DNA of 64,000 nucleotides. It comes from an uncultured Microbacterium sp. (GTDB lineage: Bacteria; Actinomycetota; Actinomycetes; Actinomycetales; Microbacteriaceae). Location of the stretch: the NCBI GenBank assembly GCA_913774845.1, contig CAJYJO010000037.1, positions 17,654 through 81,653 of the forward strand, read 5' to 3'. Positions 8,989-17,212 of the stretch are shown here, piece by piece (position 1 is the stretch's first letter; the number at the start of each line of letters is the position of its first letter). The notes below the pieces were generated by a model. That model had not been told where the DNA came from. It saw only the letters and a list, made by a program, of their open reading frames with translations, and did not search any database. The position numbers were made by a program, and so were the translations under genes.

Positions 8989-9023
8989 TAATCTGTCCTG
9001 GTCAGGTGAGGCTGTCCTTACCT
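8989..9023 (+). promoter_or_regulatory. efe promoter with DtxR/IdeR-like iron box
   Basis: A TAATCT -10 (8989-8994) is followed by AGGTGAGGCTGTCCTTACCT (9004-9023). The 19-mer at 9002-9020 agrees with the IdeR/DtxR consensus TTAGGTTAGGCTAACCTAA at 14 of 19 positions. The box would overlap the transcription start, where an Fe(II)-bound repressor would block transcription. This is inference from motif and the iron-uptake context. Confidence 0.65.
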
Positions 9024-9072
9024 CAGTCGCCGCGTCGCGGCATCCTCCGTCGTTCGAAAGTCGGTCACGCCC

Positions 9073-10008
9073 GTGCTCGCCACCTTCCTCATCGGCCTCC
9101 GTGAAGGCCTCGAAGCCGCCCTCGTCGTCGGCATCCTCGTCGCCTACCTCACGCGCCTCGACCGTCGCGACGCCCTGCCCCGGCTGTGGGCGGGTGTCGG
9201 ACTGGCCGTGGCGCTGGCCCTCGTGATCGGTGCGGTGTTCACCTTCGGGGCCTACATGCTGACGTTCGAGGCGCAGGAGCTGCTCGGCGGAGGTCTCTCG
9301 CTCCTGGCCGTGGCGATGGTCACGTGGATGATCTTCTGGATGCAGCGCGCCGGCCGCACGCTCAAGGCCGGCCTCGAGGGCGGCGTCGAGAGGGCGCTCC
9401 GCGGCGGCGTGTGGGCGCTGGTCGCGATCGGCTTCGTCTCGGTCGCTCGCGAGGGCGTCGAGACGACGCTGCTGCTGTGGTCGATGGTGCAGTCGTTCGG
9501 CGACGCCCCGCTCGCTCTCCTCGGCGCGCTGCTCGGTCTCGCCGCGGCGGTCTTGCTCGGCTGGCTCATCGCCCGCGGCATGCTCCGCCTCGACCTCTCG
9601 CGCTTCTTCACCTGGACCGGCGGATTCCTCGTCGTCGTGGCGGCGGGGGTGCTCGCCTACGCGTTCCACGACCTGCAGGAGGCCGGTGCGCTGCCCGGCC
9701 CCTTCGGCGCGGGAGCCCCGCTCGACCCGGCGACCGGTCTCGTCGCCACCGGCTGGGCGGGCTTCCCCTTCGGCTGGGCGTTCGACGTCTCCGGCGTCAT
9801 CGCCCCGGGCGGTCCGCTCGCCGCGCTGCTGCAGGCCACGGTCGGCTTCATGCCGCAGATGACCTGGTTCCAGGTGCTGGCGTGGATCGCCTACGTCGCG
9901 GTCGTCGTCCCGCTCTTCGTGCGGGGTGTCCGAGCCAACCGCCGTTCGCGTCGGGCCGCGGGTCCGGCTCCCGCCCCGACCCCCGACCCGGTGACCGCGA
10001 CCCCGTAG
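9073..10008 (+). CDS. efeU: EfeU ferrous iron permease (FTR1 family)
   Basis: The 311-residue membrane protein has seven predicted helices and two iron-binding REGxE motifs, Arg10-Glu14 (REGLE) and Arg126-Glu130 (REGVE), typical of the FTR1/EfeU permease. It moves iron across the cytoplasmic membrane as part of the EfeUOB system. A GTG is used as start because the first REGLE helix begins directly after it. A cytoplasmic Pro/Ala-rich tail follows residue 290. efeO and efeB follow in the same direction, with 63 nt to efeO. A DtxR-like box precedes the gene. Confidence 0.94.
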   Translation: MLATFLIGLREGLEAALVVGILVAYLTRLDRRDALPRLWAGVGLAVALALVIGAVFTFGAYMLTFEAQELLGGGLSLLAVAMVTWMIFWMQRAGRTLKAGLEGGVERALRGGVWALVAIGFVSVAREGVETTLLLWSMVQSFGDAPLALLGALLGLAAAVLLGWLIARGMLRLDLSRFFTWTGGFLVVVAAGVLAYAFHDLQEAGALPGPFGAGAPLDPATGLVATGWAGFPFGWAFDVSGVIAPGGPLAALLQATVGFMPQMTWFQVLAWIAYVAVVVPLFVRGVRANRRSRRAAGPAPAPTPDPVTATP

Positions 10009-10071
10009 ACCCCCGGCGCCGCTCGCGTGCCCGACGCCGCGGCATCCCCCCTCCTTCCGAAACGGAGCATC

Positions 10072-11301
10072 ATGAACCCGACTCGCCTCCTCGCGGCCGC
10101 AGCTGTGGCCGGCGCGGCCGCCCTCGTCCTGTCCGGTTGCGTCGCGAAGTCCGACGCCGCCGCCTCCGGAGCCCTCTCGGTCACCTCGACCGACGACGGG
10201 TGCGCGGTCTCGTCCGCCAGCGCGCCGAGCGGCACGGTCGCCTTCGACGTCACCAACCAGAGCGAGCAGGTCACGGAGTTCTACCTGCTGGCATCCGACG
10301 GTCTGCGCATCGTCGGCGAGGTCGAGAACATCGCCCCCGGCGCCTCGCGCAACCTCACCGTCGTCGCCCAGCCCGGGGAGTACTTCACGCTCTGCAAGCC
10401 CGGCATGGTCGGCGACGGCGTGGGCCGGGCGAGCTTCTCGGTCACCGGAGACGCGGTCGCCGTCACCGGGGCGGACGCCGAGCAGAAGCAGCAGGCCGTC
10501 GACCTCTACGCCGCGTTCGTCAAGGATCAGGTGGGCCAGCTGATCCCCGCGGTGCAGACCTTCGCCGCCGCGTACGAGTCGGGCGACGACGCCGCGGCCC
10601 GGGAGCAGTTCCCGCGCGTGCGCGCGTTCTACGAGCGCATCGAGCCGATCGCCGAGGCGCTCGGCGACCTCGACCCGCGCATCGACTACCGCGAGGTCGA
10701 CGCCGTGGCCGAGGGCCTGGACTGGACCGGGTTCCACCGCATCGAGAAAGACCTCTGGGTCCCCGCGCAGGACGCGCTGAACGCCGACGGCGAGACCCCC
10801 GCGTGGAAGAACTGGGCGCCCTCGACCCCGGCCGAGCGTGCGACCTACGGCGACAAGCTCATCGCCGACACGCAGGAGCTCTACGACTACGTGCACTCCG
10901 ACGCGTTCACCCAGGCGCTCGATGCGCAGGGCGTCGCGGGCATCTCGAACGGTGCGATCGCGCTGCTCGACGAGGTCGCCACCGGCAAGATCAGCGGTGA
11001 GGAGGACTGGTGGTCGGGCACCGATCTCAACGACTTCGCAGCGAACGTCGAGGGCTCCAAGATGGCGTTCTCGCTCGTGCGCGACTTCGCCGACTCCAAG
11101 GGCGACAAGGGCACCGCGCTGGTCTCGCGCATCGACGGCGGCTACGCCGACCTGGAGGCGGCGCTGGCGGCTTACGGCTCGCTCGATGCCGGCTTCGTCC
11201 CGTACAGCCAGATCACCGAGGCCGACAAGCGCCGGCTCACCGACCTCATCAACGCCCTCGCCGAGCCGCTGTCGCAGCTCACGGTGACGATCCTGGAGTG
11301 A
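10072..11301 (+). CDS. efeO: EfeO iron-uptake lipoprotein (cupredoxin plus M75 domain)
   Basis: The 409-residue protein has a lipoprotein signal peptide with lipobox VLSGC (Cys23), an N-terminal cupredoxin-like domain (about residues 30-130) and a C-terminal M75 imelysin-type domain carrying the metal motif HRIE (His222-Glu225). EfeO is the extracytoplasmic iron-binding component that feeds EfeU. The ATG at 10072 is chosen over an upstream in-frame start because ACGGAG precedes it and the signal peptide begins there. Its stop overlaps or abuts the efeB start, which implies translational coupling. Confidence 0.94.
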   Translation: MNPTRLLAAAAVAGAAALVLSGCVAKSDAAASGALSVTSTDDGCAVSSASAPSGTVAFDVTNQSEQVTEFYLLASDGLRIVGEVENIAPGASRNLTVVAQPGEYFTLCKPGMVGDGVGRASFSVTGDAVAVTGADAEQKQQAVDLYAAFVKDQVGQLIPAVQTFAAAYESGDDAAAREQFPRVRAFYERIEPIAEALGDLDPRIDYREVDAVAEGLDWTGFHRIEKDLWVPAQDALNADGETPAWKNWAPSTPAERATYGDKLIADTQELYDYVHSDAFTQALDAQGVAGISNGAIALLDEVATGKISGEEDWWSGTDLNDFAANVEGSKMAFSLVRDFADSKGDKGTALVSRIDGGYADLEAALAAYGSLDAGFVPYSQITEADKRRLTDLINALAEPLSQLTVTILE

Positions 11302-11303
11302 GC

Positions 11304-12584
11304 GTGACCGAGCAGGAGGAGCAGACTCCGCAGGCGGGTCTCTCGCGCCGCGGATTGATGGGCCTCGCCCTGGGCGCGGGGGCCACGGGGCTCGTCGTGG
11401 GTGCCGGCGCGGGTCTGGTCGGGGGGCAGGCCTACGCCCTCGAGCAGCAGAAGACGGAGAGGGATGCCGCGGCCTCGGCGAGCGGCATCCATCAGCCCGG
11501 GATCACGACGCCCGTGCAGGAGCACCTGCACTTCGCGGCCTACGACATGATGGCCCGCACCACCCGTGACGACCTCGCCGAACTGCTGGCGGACTGGACG
11601 TACGCCGCCGCCCGCATGATGCAGGGGCTCGAGGTCACCGCCACGGGCGCCGTCGGCGGCTCGCCCGAGGCGCCGCCGGACGACACGGGCGAGGCGCTCG
11701 GACTCCCGGCGAGCAACCTGACCATCACCTTCGGCTTCGGTCCCTCGCTGTTCGACGCGCGCTTCGGGCTTCAGGGGCAGCTGCCCGACGGGCTCGAGCG
11801 GCTCCCCGCGTTCCTCGGCGACGACCTCGACCCGCTGCGCTCGGACGGCGACCTCTGCATCCAGGCCTGCGCCGACGACCCGCAGGTGGCGGTCCACGCG
11901 ATCCGCAACCTCAGTCGCATCGCGTTCGGGCGCGCGACGATCCGCTGGTCGCAGCTCGGGTTCGGCCGCACCTCCAAGACCACGTCGGACCAGTCGACTC
12001 CGCGCAACCTCTTCGGCTTCAAGGACGGAACGGCGAACATCCTCGCCGACGACACCGCCGCCCTCGACGAGAACGTGTGGGTCTCGGCATCCGAGGGTCC
12101 GGCATGGCTGGTGGGCGGGTCGTACCTCGTCGCGCGGCGCATCTCGATGCTCATCGAGACGTGGGACCGCACGCGGCTGGCCGAACAGGACCGCGTGATC
12201 GGACGCGACAAGGCGCAGGGCGCCCCGCTGTCGGGCGGCGACGAGTTCACGGCGCCCGACTTCGCGGCGACCGGATCGACCGGCGCCCCGGCCATCGACC
12301 CGCGCAGCCACGTGCGGCTCGCGCACCCGGACACGAACGGGGGCATCCGGCTCCTCCGTCGTGGCTACAACTTCGTCGACGGGACCACCGACCTCGGGCG
12401 GCTGAACGCCGGACTGTTCTTCCTGTCGTTCCAGAAGAGCCCGCAGCGCTACATCACGGTGCAAAGAGCGCTGTCGACGGATGCCATGAACGAGTACGTC
12501 CGTCACGTCGGCTCGGGGCTGTGGGCCGTGCCGCCGGCTCCGGCCGCCGGGATGTCGGTGGGGGCGGGACTGCTCGGCGCGTAG
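11304..12584 (+). CDS. efeB: EfeB, Tat-exported DyP-type heme peroxidase
   Basis: The 426-residue protein begins with a twin-arginine signal (SRRGLMGLALG, residues 14-24) and continues as a dye-decolourising peroxidase. The family motif GFKDG is at 238-242 with catalytic Asp241, and His336 in RSHVRLAHP is the probable proximal heme ligand. EfeB is the peroxidase of EfeUOB and is exported folded with heme; it is proposed to oxidise Fe(II) or to release iron from heme. GTG 11304 has GGAG 5 nt upstream. An alternative GTG at 11298 overlaps the efeO stop codon. Confidence 0.93.
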   Translation: MTEQEEQTPQAGLSRRGLMGLALGAGATGLVVGAGAGLVGGQAYALEQQKTERDAAASASGIHQPGITTPVQEHLHFAAYDMMARTTRDDLAELLADWTYAAARMMQGLEVTATGAVGGSPEAPPDDTGEALGLPASNLTITFGFGPSLFDARFGLQGQLPDGLERLPAFLGDDLDPLRSDGDLCIQACADDPQVAVHAIRNLSRIAFGRATIRWSQLGFGRTSKTTSDQSTPRNLFGFKDGTANILADDTAALDENVWVSASEGPAWLVGGSYLVARRISMLIETWDRTRLAEQDRVIGRDKAQGAPLSGGDEFTAPDFAATGSTGAPAIDPRSHVRLAHPDTNGGIRLLRRGYNFVDGTTDLGRLNAGLFFLSFQKSPQRYITVQRALSTDAMNEYVRHVGSGLWAVPPAPAAGMSVGAGLLGA

Positions 12585-12645
12585 CGCGTTCCGGTCTCCG
12601 TTGCCGGGTGGTGCGCCGCGGCGGCGCGCTGGGTGGCCGTGCGCG

Positions 12646-12720
12646 AGATCACACGATCCGTACGGGATCACGCGTTCGGTGGGTGACGGGACGCGTGATC
12701 TCGGACCGGTCGTGTGATCT
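12646..12720. repeat. 30-bp imperfect palindrome with GATCACACG ends
   Basis: Arms 12646-12675 and 12691-12720 are complementary at 26 of 30 positions around a 15-nt loop. The outer ends are AGATCACACGA and the inner ends GATCACGCGT. The core word recurs at 19933-19969 and near 49091. It occupies the gap between efeB and the oxidoreductase promoter. Confidence 0.8.
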
Positions 12721-12788
12721 GGCGGGCGCTCGGGCGGATGCCGCGGCGCGGGCGCGGAATAAAGCTGGGCGCCTCGCGTTGGAGCATG

Positions 12789-12815
12789 TATATTCAGATG
12801 CATACAAACAGGAGG
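12789..12815 (+). promoter_or_regulatory. Promoter, possible operator and RBS of the flavin oxidoreductase pair
   Basis: A TATATT -10 (12789-12794) lies in an unusually A/T-rich patch. The segment 12788-12806 starts with GTAT and ends with ATAC, which is only partly symmetric and could be a repressor site. AGGAGG at 12810-12815 is 6 nt before the GTG start and fixes it. Confidence 0.5.
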
Positions 12816-12821
12816 CGCATC

Positions 12822-14054
12822 GTGAACGAGACGAGCAACTGGCCCGGAATGCAGTTCGGTGTCATGACGGTGAGCGACATCACCCAGGACCCGACGACGG
12901 GGAAGACCCCGAGCGAAGCCCAGCGCATCAAGGACACGCTCACGATCGCCAAGCACACCGAGGAGGTCGGTCTCGACGTCTTCGCCCTCGGCGAGCACCA
13001 CAACCCGCCGTTCTGGTCGTCGTCGCCCACGACGACGCTCGCGTACATCGCCGCCCAGACCGAGCGTCTGATCCTCACGACGTCGACGACCCTCATCACC
13101 ACGAACGACCCGGTGAAGATCGCCGAGGACTTCGCGATGCTGCAGCACGTGTCGGGCGGTCGCGCGGACCTGATGCTCGGTCGCGGCAACACCGGCCCCG
13201 TCTACCCCTGGTTCGGCAAGGATATCCGTCAGGGCCTGCCGCTCACGATCGAGAACTACGACCTGCTGCACAAGCTGTGGCGCGAGGACGTCGTCGACTG
13301 GGAGGGGAAGTTCCGCACGCCCCTGCAGGGCTTCACTTCGACCCCGCGGCCCCTCGACGGCGTGCCGCCCTTCGTCTGGCACGGCTCGATCCGCACTCCC
13401 GAGATCGCCGAGCAGGCCGCGTACTACGGCAACGGCTTCTTCGCGAACAACATCTTCTGGCCCAAGGAGCACTACCAGCGCCTGATCACGCTGTACCGCG
13501 AGCGCTTCGCCCACTACGGTCACGGCACGCCCCAGCAGGCGATCGTCGGTCTCGGCGGTCAGGTGTTCATGCGCGCGAACTCCCAGGACGCGGTGCGCGA
13601 GTTCCGTCCGTACTTCGACAACGCGCCCGTGTACGGGCACGGCCCGAGCCTCGAGGACTTCAGCGAGATGACCCCGCTGACCGTCGGCTCGCCGCAGCAG
13701 GTCATCGACCGCTACGCCGCGATGCGCGAGACGTTCGGCGACTACCAGCGCCAGCTCTTCCTCATCGACCACGCGGGGCTCCCGACCAAGACGGTGCTCG
13801 AGCAGCTCGACATCCTCGGCTCCGAGGTCGTCCCGGTGCTCCGCAAGGAGCTGCAGAAGAACCGCCCGGCCGAGGTGCCCGACGCGCCGACGCACGCCAA
13901 CCAGGTCGAGAAGATCTACGCAGGTGCGGCTCCGCGCCAGGCCGTCCCCGGCGCGAACCGCGGCGACAACATGGTGGCGGGAAGCCCGTACCAGGATGCC
14001 GCTCCGCGTTCCGGCAGCGCGTTCGGTGCCGCGGCGACGAAGGTCGGTGCCTGA
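12822..14054 (+). CDS. LLM-class flavin-dependent oxidoreductase, CE1758 family
   Basis: The 410-residue protein is a luciferase-like monooxygenase with the TIM-barrel segments FALGEHHNPPFW, TTSTTLITTNDPVKIAEDFA and GRADLMLGRGN. Its sequence resembles the CE1758 subfamily, which is encoded next to a dedicated FMN reductase; such a reductase follows after 1 nt. The last 60 residues are a low-complexity tail beyond the barrel. It probably uses reduced FMN supplied by the partner and oxygen to oxidise an unknown substrate. The GTG start is set by AGGAGG 6 nt upstream. Confidence 0.9.
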   Translation: MNETSNWPGMQFGVMTVSDITQDPTTGKTPSEAQRIKDTLTIAKHTEEVGLDVFALGEHHNPPFWSSSPTTTLAYIAAQTERLILTTSTTLITTNDPVKIAEDFAMLQHVSGGRADLMLGRGNTGPVYPWFGKDIRQGLPLTIENYDLLHKLWREDVVDWEGKFRTPLQGFTSTPRPLDGVPPFVWHGSIRTPEIAEQAAYYGNGFFANNIFWPKEHYQRLITLYRERFAHYGHGTPQQAIVGLGGQVFMRANSQDAVREFRPYFDNAPVYGHGPSLEDFSEMTPLTVGSPQQVIDRYAAMRETFGDYQRQLFLIDHAGLPTKTVLEQLDILGSEVVPVLRKELQKNRPAEVPDAPTHANQVEKIYAGAAPRQAVPGANRGDNMVAGSPYQDAAPRSGSAFGAAATKVGA

Positions 14055-14055
14055 C

Positions 14056-14700
14056 ATGGCCGCGCGCCGTATCACGGTCATCACCGCGGGTCTGTCGACG
14101 CCCTCGTCGACGCGCATGCTCGGGGATCGCCTCGCCCACGCGGCGCTCGCCGAGCTGCGTGAGCGCGGGATCGACGCGACCAGCGACGTCTTCGAGCTGC
14201 GCGACTACGCCCATGAGCTCACCGACAACCTGCTGACCGGTTTCGCGCCGCCGGCGCTCGAGCAGATGATCAACACGGTCGTCTCGGCCGACGGCATCAT
14301 CGCCGTCACGCCGATCTTCTCGACGAGCTACTCGGGGCTGTTCAAGTCGTTCATCGACGTGCTCGACCCGCAGGCGTTGAACGGCACCCCCGTGCTCATC
14401 GGCGCGAACGCCGGCACCGCCCGGCACTCGCTCGCGATCGACTACGCGATCCGCCCGCTCTTCACCTACCTGCACGCCAATCCCGTGCCGACCGGTGTGT
14501 TCGCGGCATCCAGCGACTGGGGTTCGAATGCCGACGAGGTCGCCCCGCTCGGCTCGCGCGTCGATCGCGGCGCCCGTGAGTTCGCGGATGCCATCGCGGC
14601 CCGTGAGCCCGTTCGCGACGCCGACCCGTTCGACCCGTCGTCGTACCTCGGCGAGGGCCGCTCCTTCGGACATCTGCTGGGTGGTCTGTCGGGCGAGTGA
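14056..14700 (+). CDS. NAD(P)H-dependent FMN reductase, CE1759 family
   Basis: The 214-residue flavodoxin-like protein has the NADPH-dependent FMN reductase fold: an N-terminal ITVITAGLSTPSSTRMLGD phosphate loop, TPIFSTSYSGLFKSFIDVLD and a GANAGTARHSLAIDY flavin-contact region. It should supply FMNH2 to the oxidoreductase encoded 1 nt upstream, forming a two-component monooxygenase. The tight spacing indicates one transcript, and a good terminator follows. Confidence 0.9.
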   Translation: MAARRITVITAGLSTPSSTRMLGDRLAHAALAELRERGIDATSDVFELRDYAHELTDNLLTGFAPPALEQMINTVVSADGIIAVTPIFSTSYSGLFKSFIDVLDPQALNGTPVLIGANAGTARHSLAIDYAIRPLFTYLHANPVPTGVFAASSDWGSNADEVAPLGSRVDRGAREFADAIAAREPVRDADPFDPSSYLGEGRSFGHLLGGLSGE

Positions 14701-14711
14701 GCCCGTGATCG

Positions 14712-14742
14712 AGCCCCGCTGCCCCGAGTGGGCGGCGGGGCT
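14712..14742 (+). terminator. Terminator of the flavin oxidoreductase operon
   Basis: A 13-bp stem with one G-U pair (AGCCCCGCTGCCC against its complement) and a 5-nt loop is followed by TCGTCGTG. Confidence 0.85.
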
Positions 14743-14756
14743 TCGTCGTGCGGACC

Positions 14757-14762
14757 TAGGGT
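14757..14762 (+). promoter_or_regulatory. Promoter -10 of methyltransferase gene
   Basis: TAGGGT lies 24 nt before the start codon, with AGAGGGAG (14774-14781) as ribosome-binding site. Confidence 0.5.
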
Positions 14763-14786
14763 GGAAGCCGAGCAGAGGGAGTCGCG

Positions 14787-15389
14787 ATGGATGCCGCGCA
14801 GTGGGACGAGCGTTACCGCGCCTCCGCCGGGGGAGTCTGGGCCACTCAGCCGCCCGCCGTCGTGCGCGAGATCGCCGCGACCCTGGTCCCCGGTACGGCG
14901 ATCGACGTCGCGACCGGCGACGGGCGTACGGCGTTGTGGCTCGCCGAGCGCGGGTGGGCGTGCACCGGGGTCGACTTCTCGAGCGCGGGTCTCGCGCTCG
15001 CCGCGGCGCGACCCGGCGGCGACAGGGTCGACTGGACCGTGGGCGATGTGCGCGAGTGGCATCCGACGACACCCGTCGACCTGGTCATCTCGTGCTATCT
15101 GCACCTTCGCGACAGCGCGGCGGCCATCGCGCGCATCGCCGAGTGGGTGGCTCCGGGGGGAACCCTCGTGGTCCTCGGTCACGACATCGAGAACATCGCC
15201 GCGGGAGGACACGGACCAAGCGACCCTGCGATCCTCTACACGCCCGAGCTGCTGCGCGGCGCGGTCGATGAGCGGTTCAGGACCGAGCGGTGCGAGCGGG
15301 TCACCCGCACGAGCGCGGACGCCGAGCTCCGTGACGGGCACCAGGCTGCGGCGATCGACACGCTGCTGCACGCCGTGCGGATGCGCTGA
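14787..15389 (+). CDS. Class I SAM-dependent methyltransferase
   Basis: The 200-residue protein begins with WDERYRASAGGVWATQPP, typical of the tellurite/thiopurine-methyltransferase-like group, and carries the SAM-binding loop AIDVATGDGRTALWLAERG at residues 38-56. The motif after it (GVDFSSAGLALA) holds the acidic ribose-binding residue. The substrate is unknown; members act on small molecules. The convergent downstream gene is a nuclease, but their orientation and families do not suggest a restriction-modification pair. Confidence 0.88.
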   Translation: MDAAQWDERYRASAGGVWATQPPAVVREIAATLVPGTAIDVATGDGRTALWLAERGWACTGVDFSSAGLALAAARPGGDRVDWTVGDVREWHPTTPVDLVISCYLHLRDSAAAIARIAEWVAPGGTLVVLGHDIENIAAGGHGPSDPAILYTPELLRGAVDERFRTERCERVTRTSADAELRDGHQAAAIDTLLHAVRMR

Positions 15390-15491
15390 GACGCCGCCCC
15401 CGTGAGGTCGCGGGCGGCGTCCGGGGGACGCCGACGGCTTCGCTTCGCTCGCGGCGCCGGTGGCCCGACAGGGTCGCCTGCTGTGCCCGGC

Positions 15492-16274
15492 TCAGAGCAC
15501 GATCTCGTCGGCAGCTCGCAGCTCGCGGGCGGCCACCGGTCGCAGACCCCGACGGACGAAGGTGTCGGCGGCGGCCAGCGGCCCGACCTCGATCCCCGCC
15601 TCGGCGGCGATGTCGGCGATCGGAACCTGGAAGGTGCGGAAGGCGCCCAGTGGCGGGACGGCGAGACCCTGCCGGGTGTCGACCAGGTCGCTCTGATCGA
15701 GCACGAATCCGGCCGCCGCGAGGGCGTCGTCCTGACGCCAGACGGCGATCTTCCAGAAGCGCAGCGGCACCCGGATGCCGCGATACGGCGGATCGTCGGG
15801 CTCGAGCACGGGGGCGGTGAACACCGCGAGGCGCTGATCGGTCGTCTCGGCATAGGCGAGCACGTGGTCCTCGAGGCCGAGCCAGAGTTCCTTCGACTGG
15901 TTGAATCCCGCCGCCTGCGGGGCGGCGTTCGTGTAGAAGAACGTGGCCTCCGTGGCATCCCGGGCTTCGGACGCCGAACCCCAACCGGGATCGCGACGGC
16001 GCACGAGATGGCCCCGGTCGAGGTCGTTGCGACTGTAGACGTCGGGACCCGCCTGCGCGTCGGCGGCCACGCGCGGGTCGAGCCGCCACTCGCCGGTGCG
16101 GGGCTGCTCGCGCAAGGACGCACCGTCGATCACGACGCCCGTCACCGCCGCGAAGCGACGCTCCTCATCGAGCAGCACCGAGAACCGCGGGTAGTCGAGT
16201 CGTGTCGTCGGGCGGTCGGGGGAGGGCAGGGGCAGGGGGATGCCGAGGAAGTCCGGGTCGTAGCCGTCGCTCAT
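15492..16274 (-). CDS. DNA/RNA non-specific endonuclease (NucA/Serratia nuclease family)
   Basis: The 260-residue protein has the beta-beta-alpha-metal nuclease signature DRGHLVRR (Asp86-His89), with general-base His89. The metal-ligand Asn (TNAAPQ, Asn116; GFNQSK, Asn125) and Glu135 are intact, so it should be active on both DNA and RNA. There is no signal peptide or lipobox, which is unusual for a family best known for secreted enzymes. The ATG start is 6 nt after CACGAT, which is preceded by TGTCGGTG at the same spacing as the recA and ftsK promoters. A cytoplasmic nuclease under a damage-type promoter is the notable inference here. Confidence 0.88.
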   Translation of the reverse strand: MSDGYDPDFLGIPLPLPSPDRPTTRLDYPRFSVLLDEERRFAAVTGVVIDGASLREQPRTGEWRLDPRVAADAQAGPDVYSRNDLDRGHLVRRRDPGWGSASEARDATEATFFYTNAAPQAAGFNQSKELWLGLEDHVLAYAETTDQRLAVFTAPVLEPDDPPYRGIRVPLRFWKIAVWRQDDALAAAGFVLDQSDLVDTRQGLAVPPLGAFRTFQVPIADIAAEAGIEVGPLAAADTFVRRGLRPVAARELRAADEIVL

Positions 16275-16280
16275 GCCCCC

Positions 16281-16302
16281 ATCGTGCCGGTGACCACCGA
16301 CA
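16281..16302 (-). promoter_or_regulatory. RecA-NDp/PafBC-like promoter of the nuclease
   Basis: On the minus strand TGTCGGTG (16302-16295), 8 nt, CACGAT (16286-16281), then 6 nt to the ATG. The -10 has C for T at its first position; the rest fits TGTCRGWG-N8-TANNNT. Confidence 0.6.
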
Positions 16303-16320
16303 TCGCGACAGACTGGGGAC

Positions 16321-17082
16321 ATGGAACAGCTGGTGAAGACCCGCGCCGACGCGCCCGACGGCTTCTTCGCCGCGGAGGCGGCCGGACTGCGGTGGCTCGC
16401 CGACGCGGGCGGCGCCCGCACGGCGAGGGTCCTCGAGGTCGGGGACGACCGCATCGCGCTCGAGCGCATCACCGAGGCCGCCCCGACCGCCGCAGCCGCG
16501 ACCGCCTTCGGTGAAGCGCTCGCCGCGACGCACGCAGCGGGGGCCGAGGCCTTCGGGTCGCCGCCGCCCGGATGGGAGGGCGGCATCTTCATCGGTCGAC
16601 GCCCGCAGCCCGCGATCCCGACGTCGACCTGGGGAGCTTTCTACGCGGCTCAGCGGGTCGAGCCGTTCGTGCCGATCGCCGTCGCCGCGGGCAACCTGTC
16701 GGCATCCGCGGCGGAGGTCGTGGGTCGGGCGTGCGCCCTCATCGCGCAGGGCGCCTTCGACGACGGCGAGCCGCCCGCGCGCCTCCACGGCGACCTCTGG
16801 GCCGGGAACGTGTTGTGGTCCGGCGAAGGCGTCGTGCTCATCGATCCCGCGGCGCACGGCGGCCACCGCGAGACCGATCTCGCGATGCTCGCGCTCTTCG
16901 GCTGCCCGTTCCTCGAGCAGATCCTCACCGCCTACGACCGGGCTCGACCGCTGGCCGCCGGGTGGCGGGAGCGGGTCCCGGTGCATCAGCTGCACCCGCT
17001 CGCCGTCCACGCCGCCGGACACGGGCCGTCGTACGGTCGGGCGCTGGTCGACGCCGCGGAACGGACGCTCGCCCTGGTCTGA
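16321..17082 (+). CDS. Fructosamine kinase family protein
   Basis: The 253-residue protein belongs to the FN3K/aminoglycoside-phosphotransferase fold. The catalytic loop LHGDLWAGNVLW (His156, Asp158, Asn163) and the magnesium motif VLIDPAAHGGHRETDLAML (Asp175) are intact. The family phosphorylates ketosamines on glycated protein or free sugars, leading to deglycation. It is somewhat shorter than the typical 285-300 residues because the N-lobe is abbreviated. The nuclease gene is divergent with 46 nt between the two starts, and a CAGACT hexamer 6 nt before the ATG may be its -10. Confidence 0.88.
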   Translation: MEQLVKTRADAPDGFFAAEAAGLRWLADAGGARTARVLEVGDDRIALERITEAAPTAAAATAFGEALAATHAAGAEAFGSPPPGWEGGIFIGRRPQPAIPTSTWGAFYAAQRVEPFVPIAVAAGNLSASAAEVVGRACALIAQGAFDDGEPPARLHGDLWAGNVLWSGEGVVLIDPAAHGGHRETDLAMLALFGCPFLEQILTAYDRARPLAAGWRERVPVHQLHPLAVHAAGHGPSYGRALVDAAERTLALV

Positions 17083-17212
17083 GGCGCCGGGGCGCCGGCG
17101 TCCGGGACCGGAGAGCGGGGTAACGGATGCGGAGCCGCGCATGGGATGCGAACGGACGCCGGTTCGTCGTCCGAATCCGCCGTTCCGCTGGGCGCTCGGA
17201 ACCCCGCCCTCT

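Noticed and set aside
7786-10896. A 1036-codon open frame on the minus strand across the dioxygenase and efe genes
   Set aside because: It runs antisense or out of frame to well-supported genes, has low-complexity Arg/Gly/Ala composition and no homology. Long spurious frames are expected at this GC content.
14787-16274. Methyltransferase and nuclease as a restriction-modification pair
   Set aside because: The methyltransferase is of a small-molecule type, the nuclease is non-specific, and the genes are convergent rather than in one operon.
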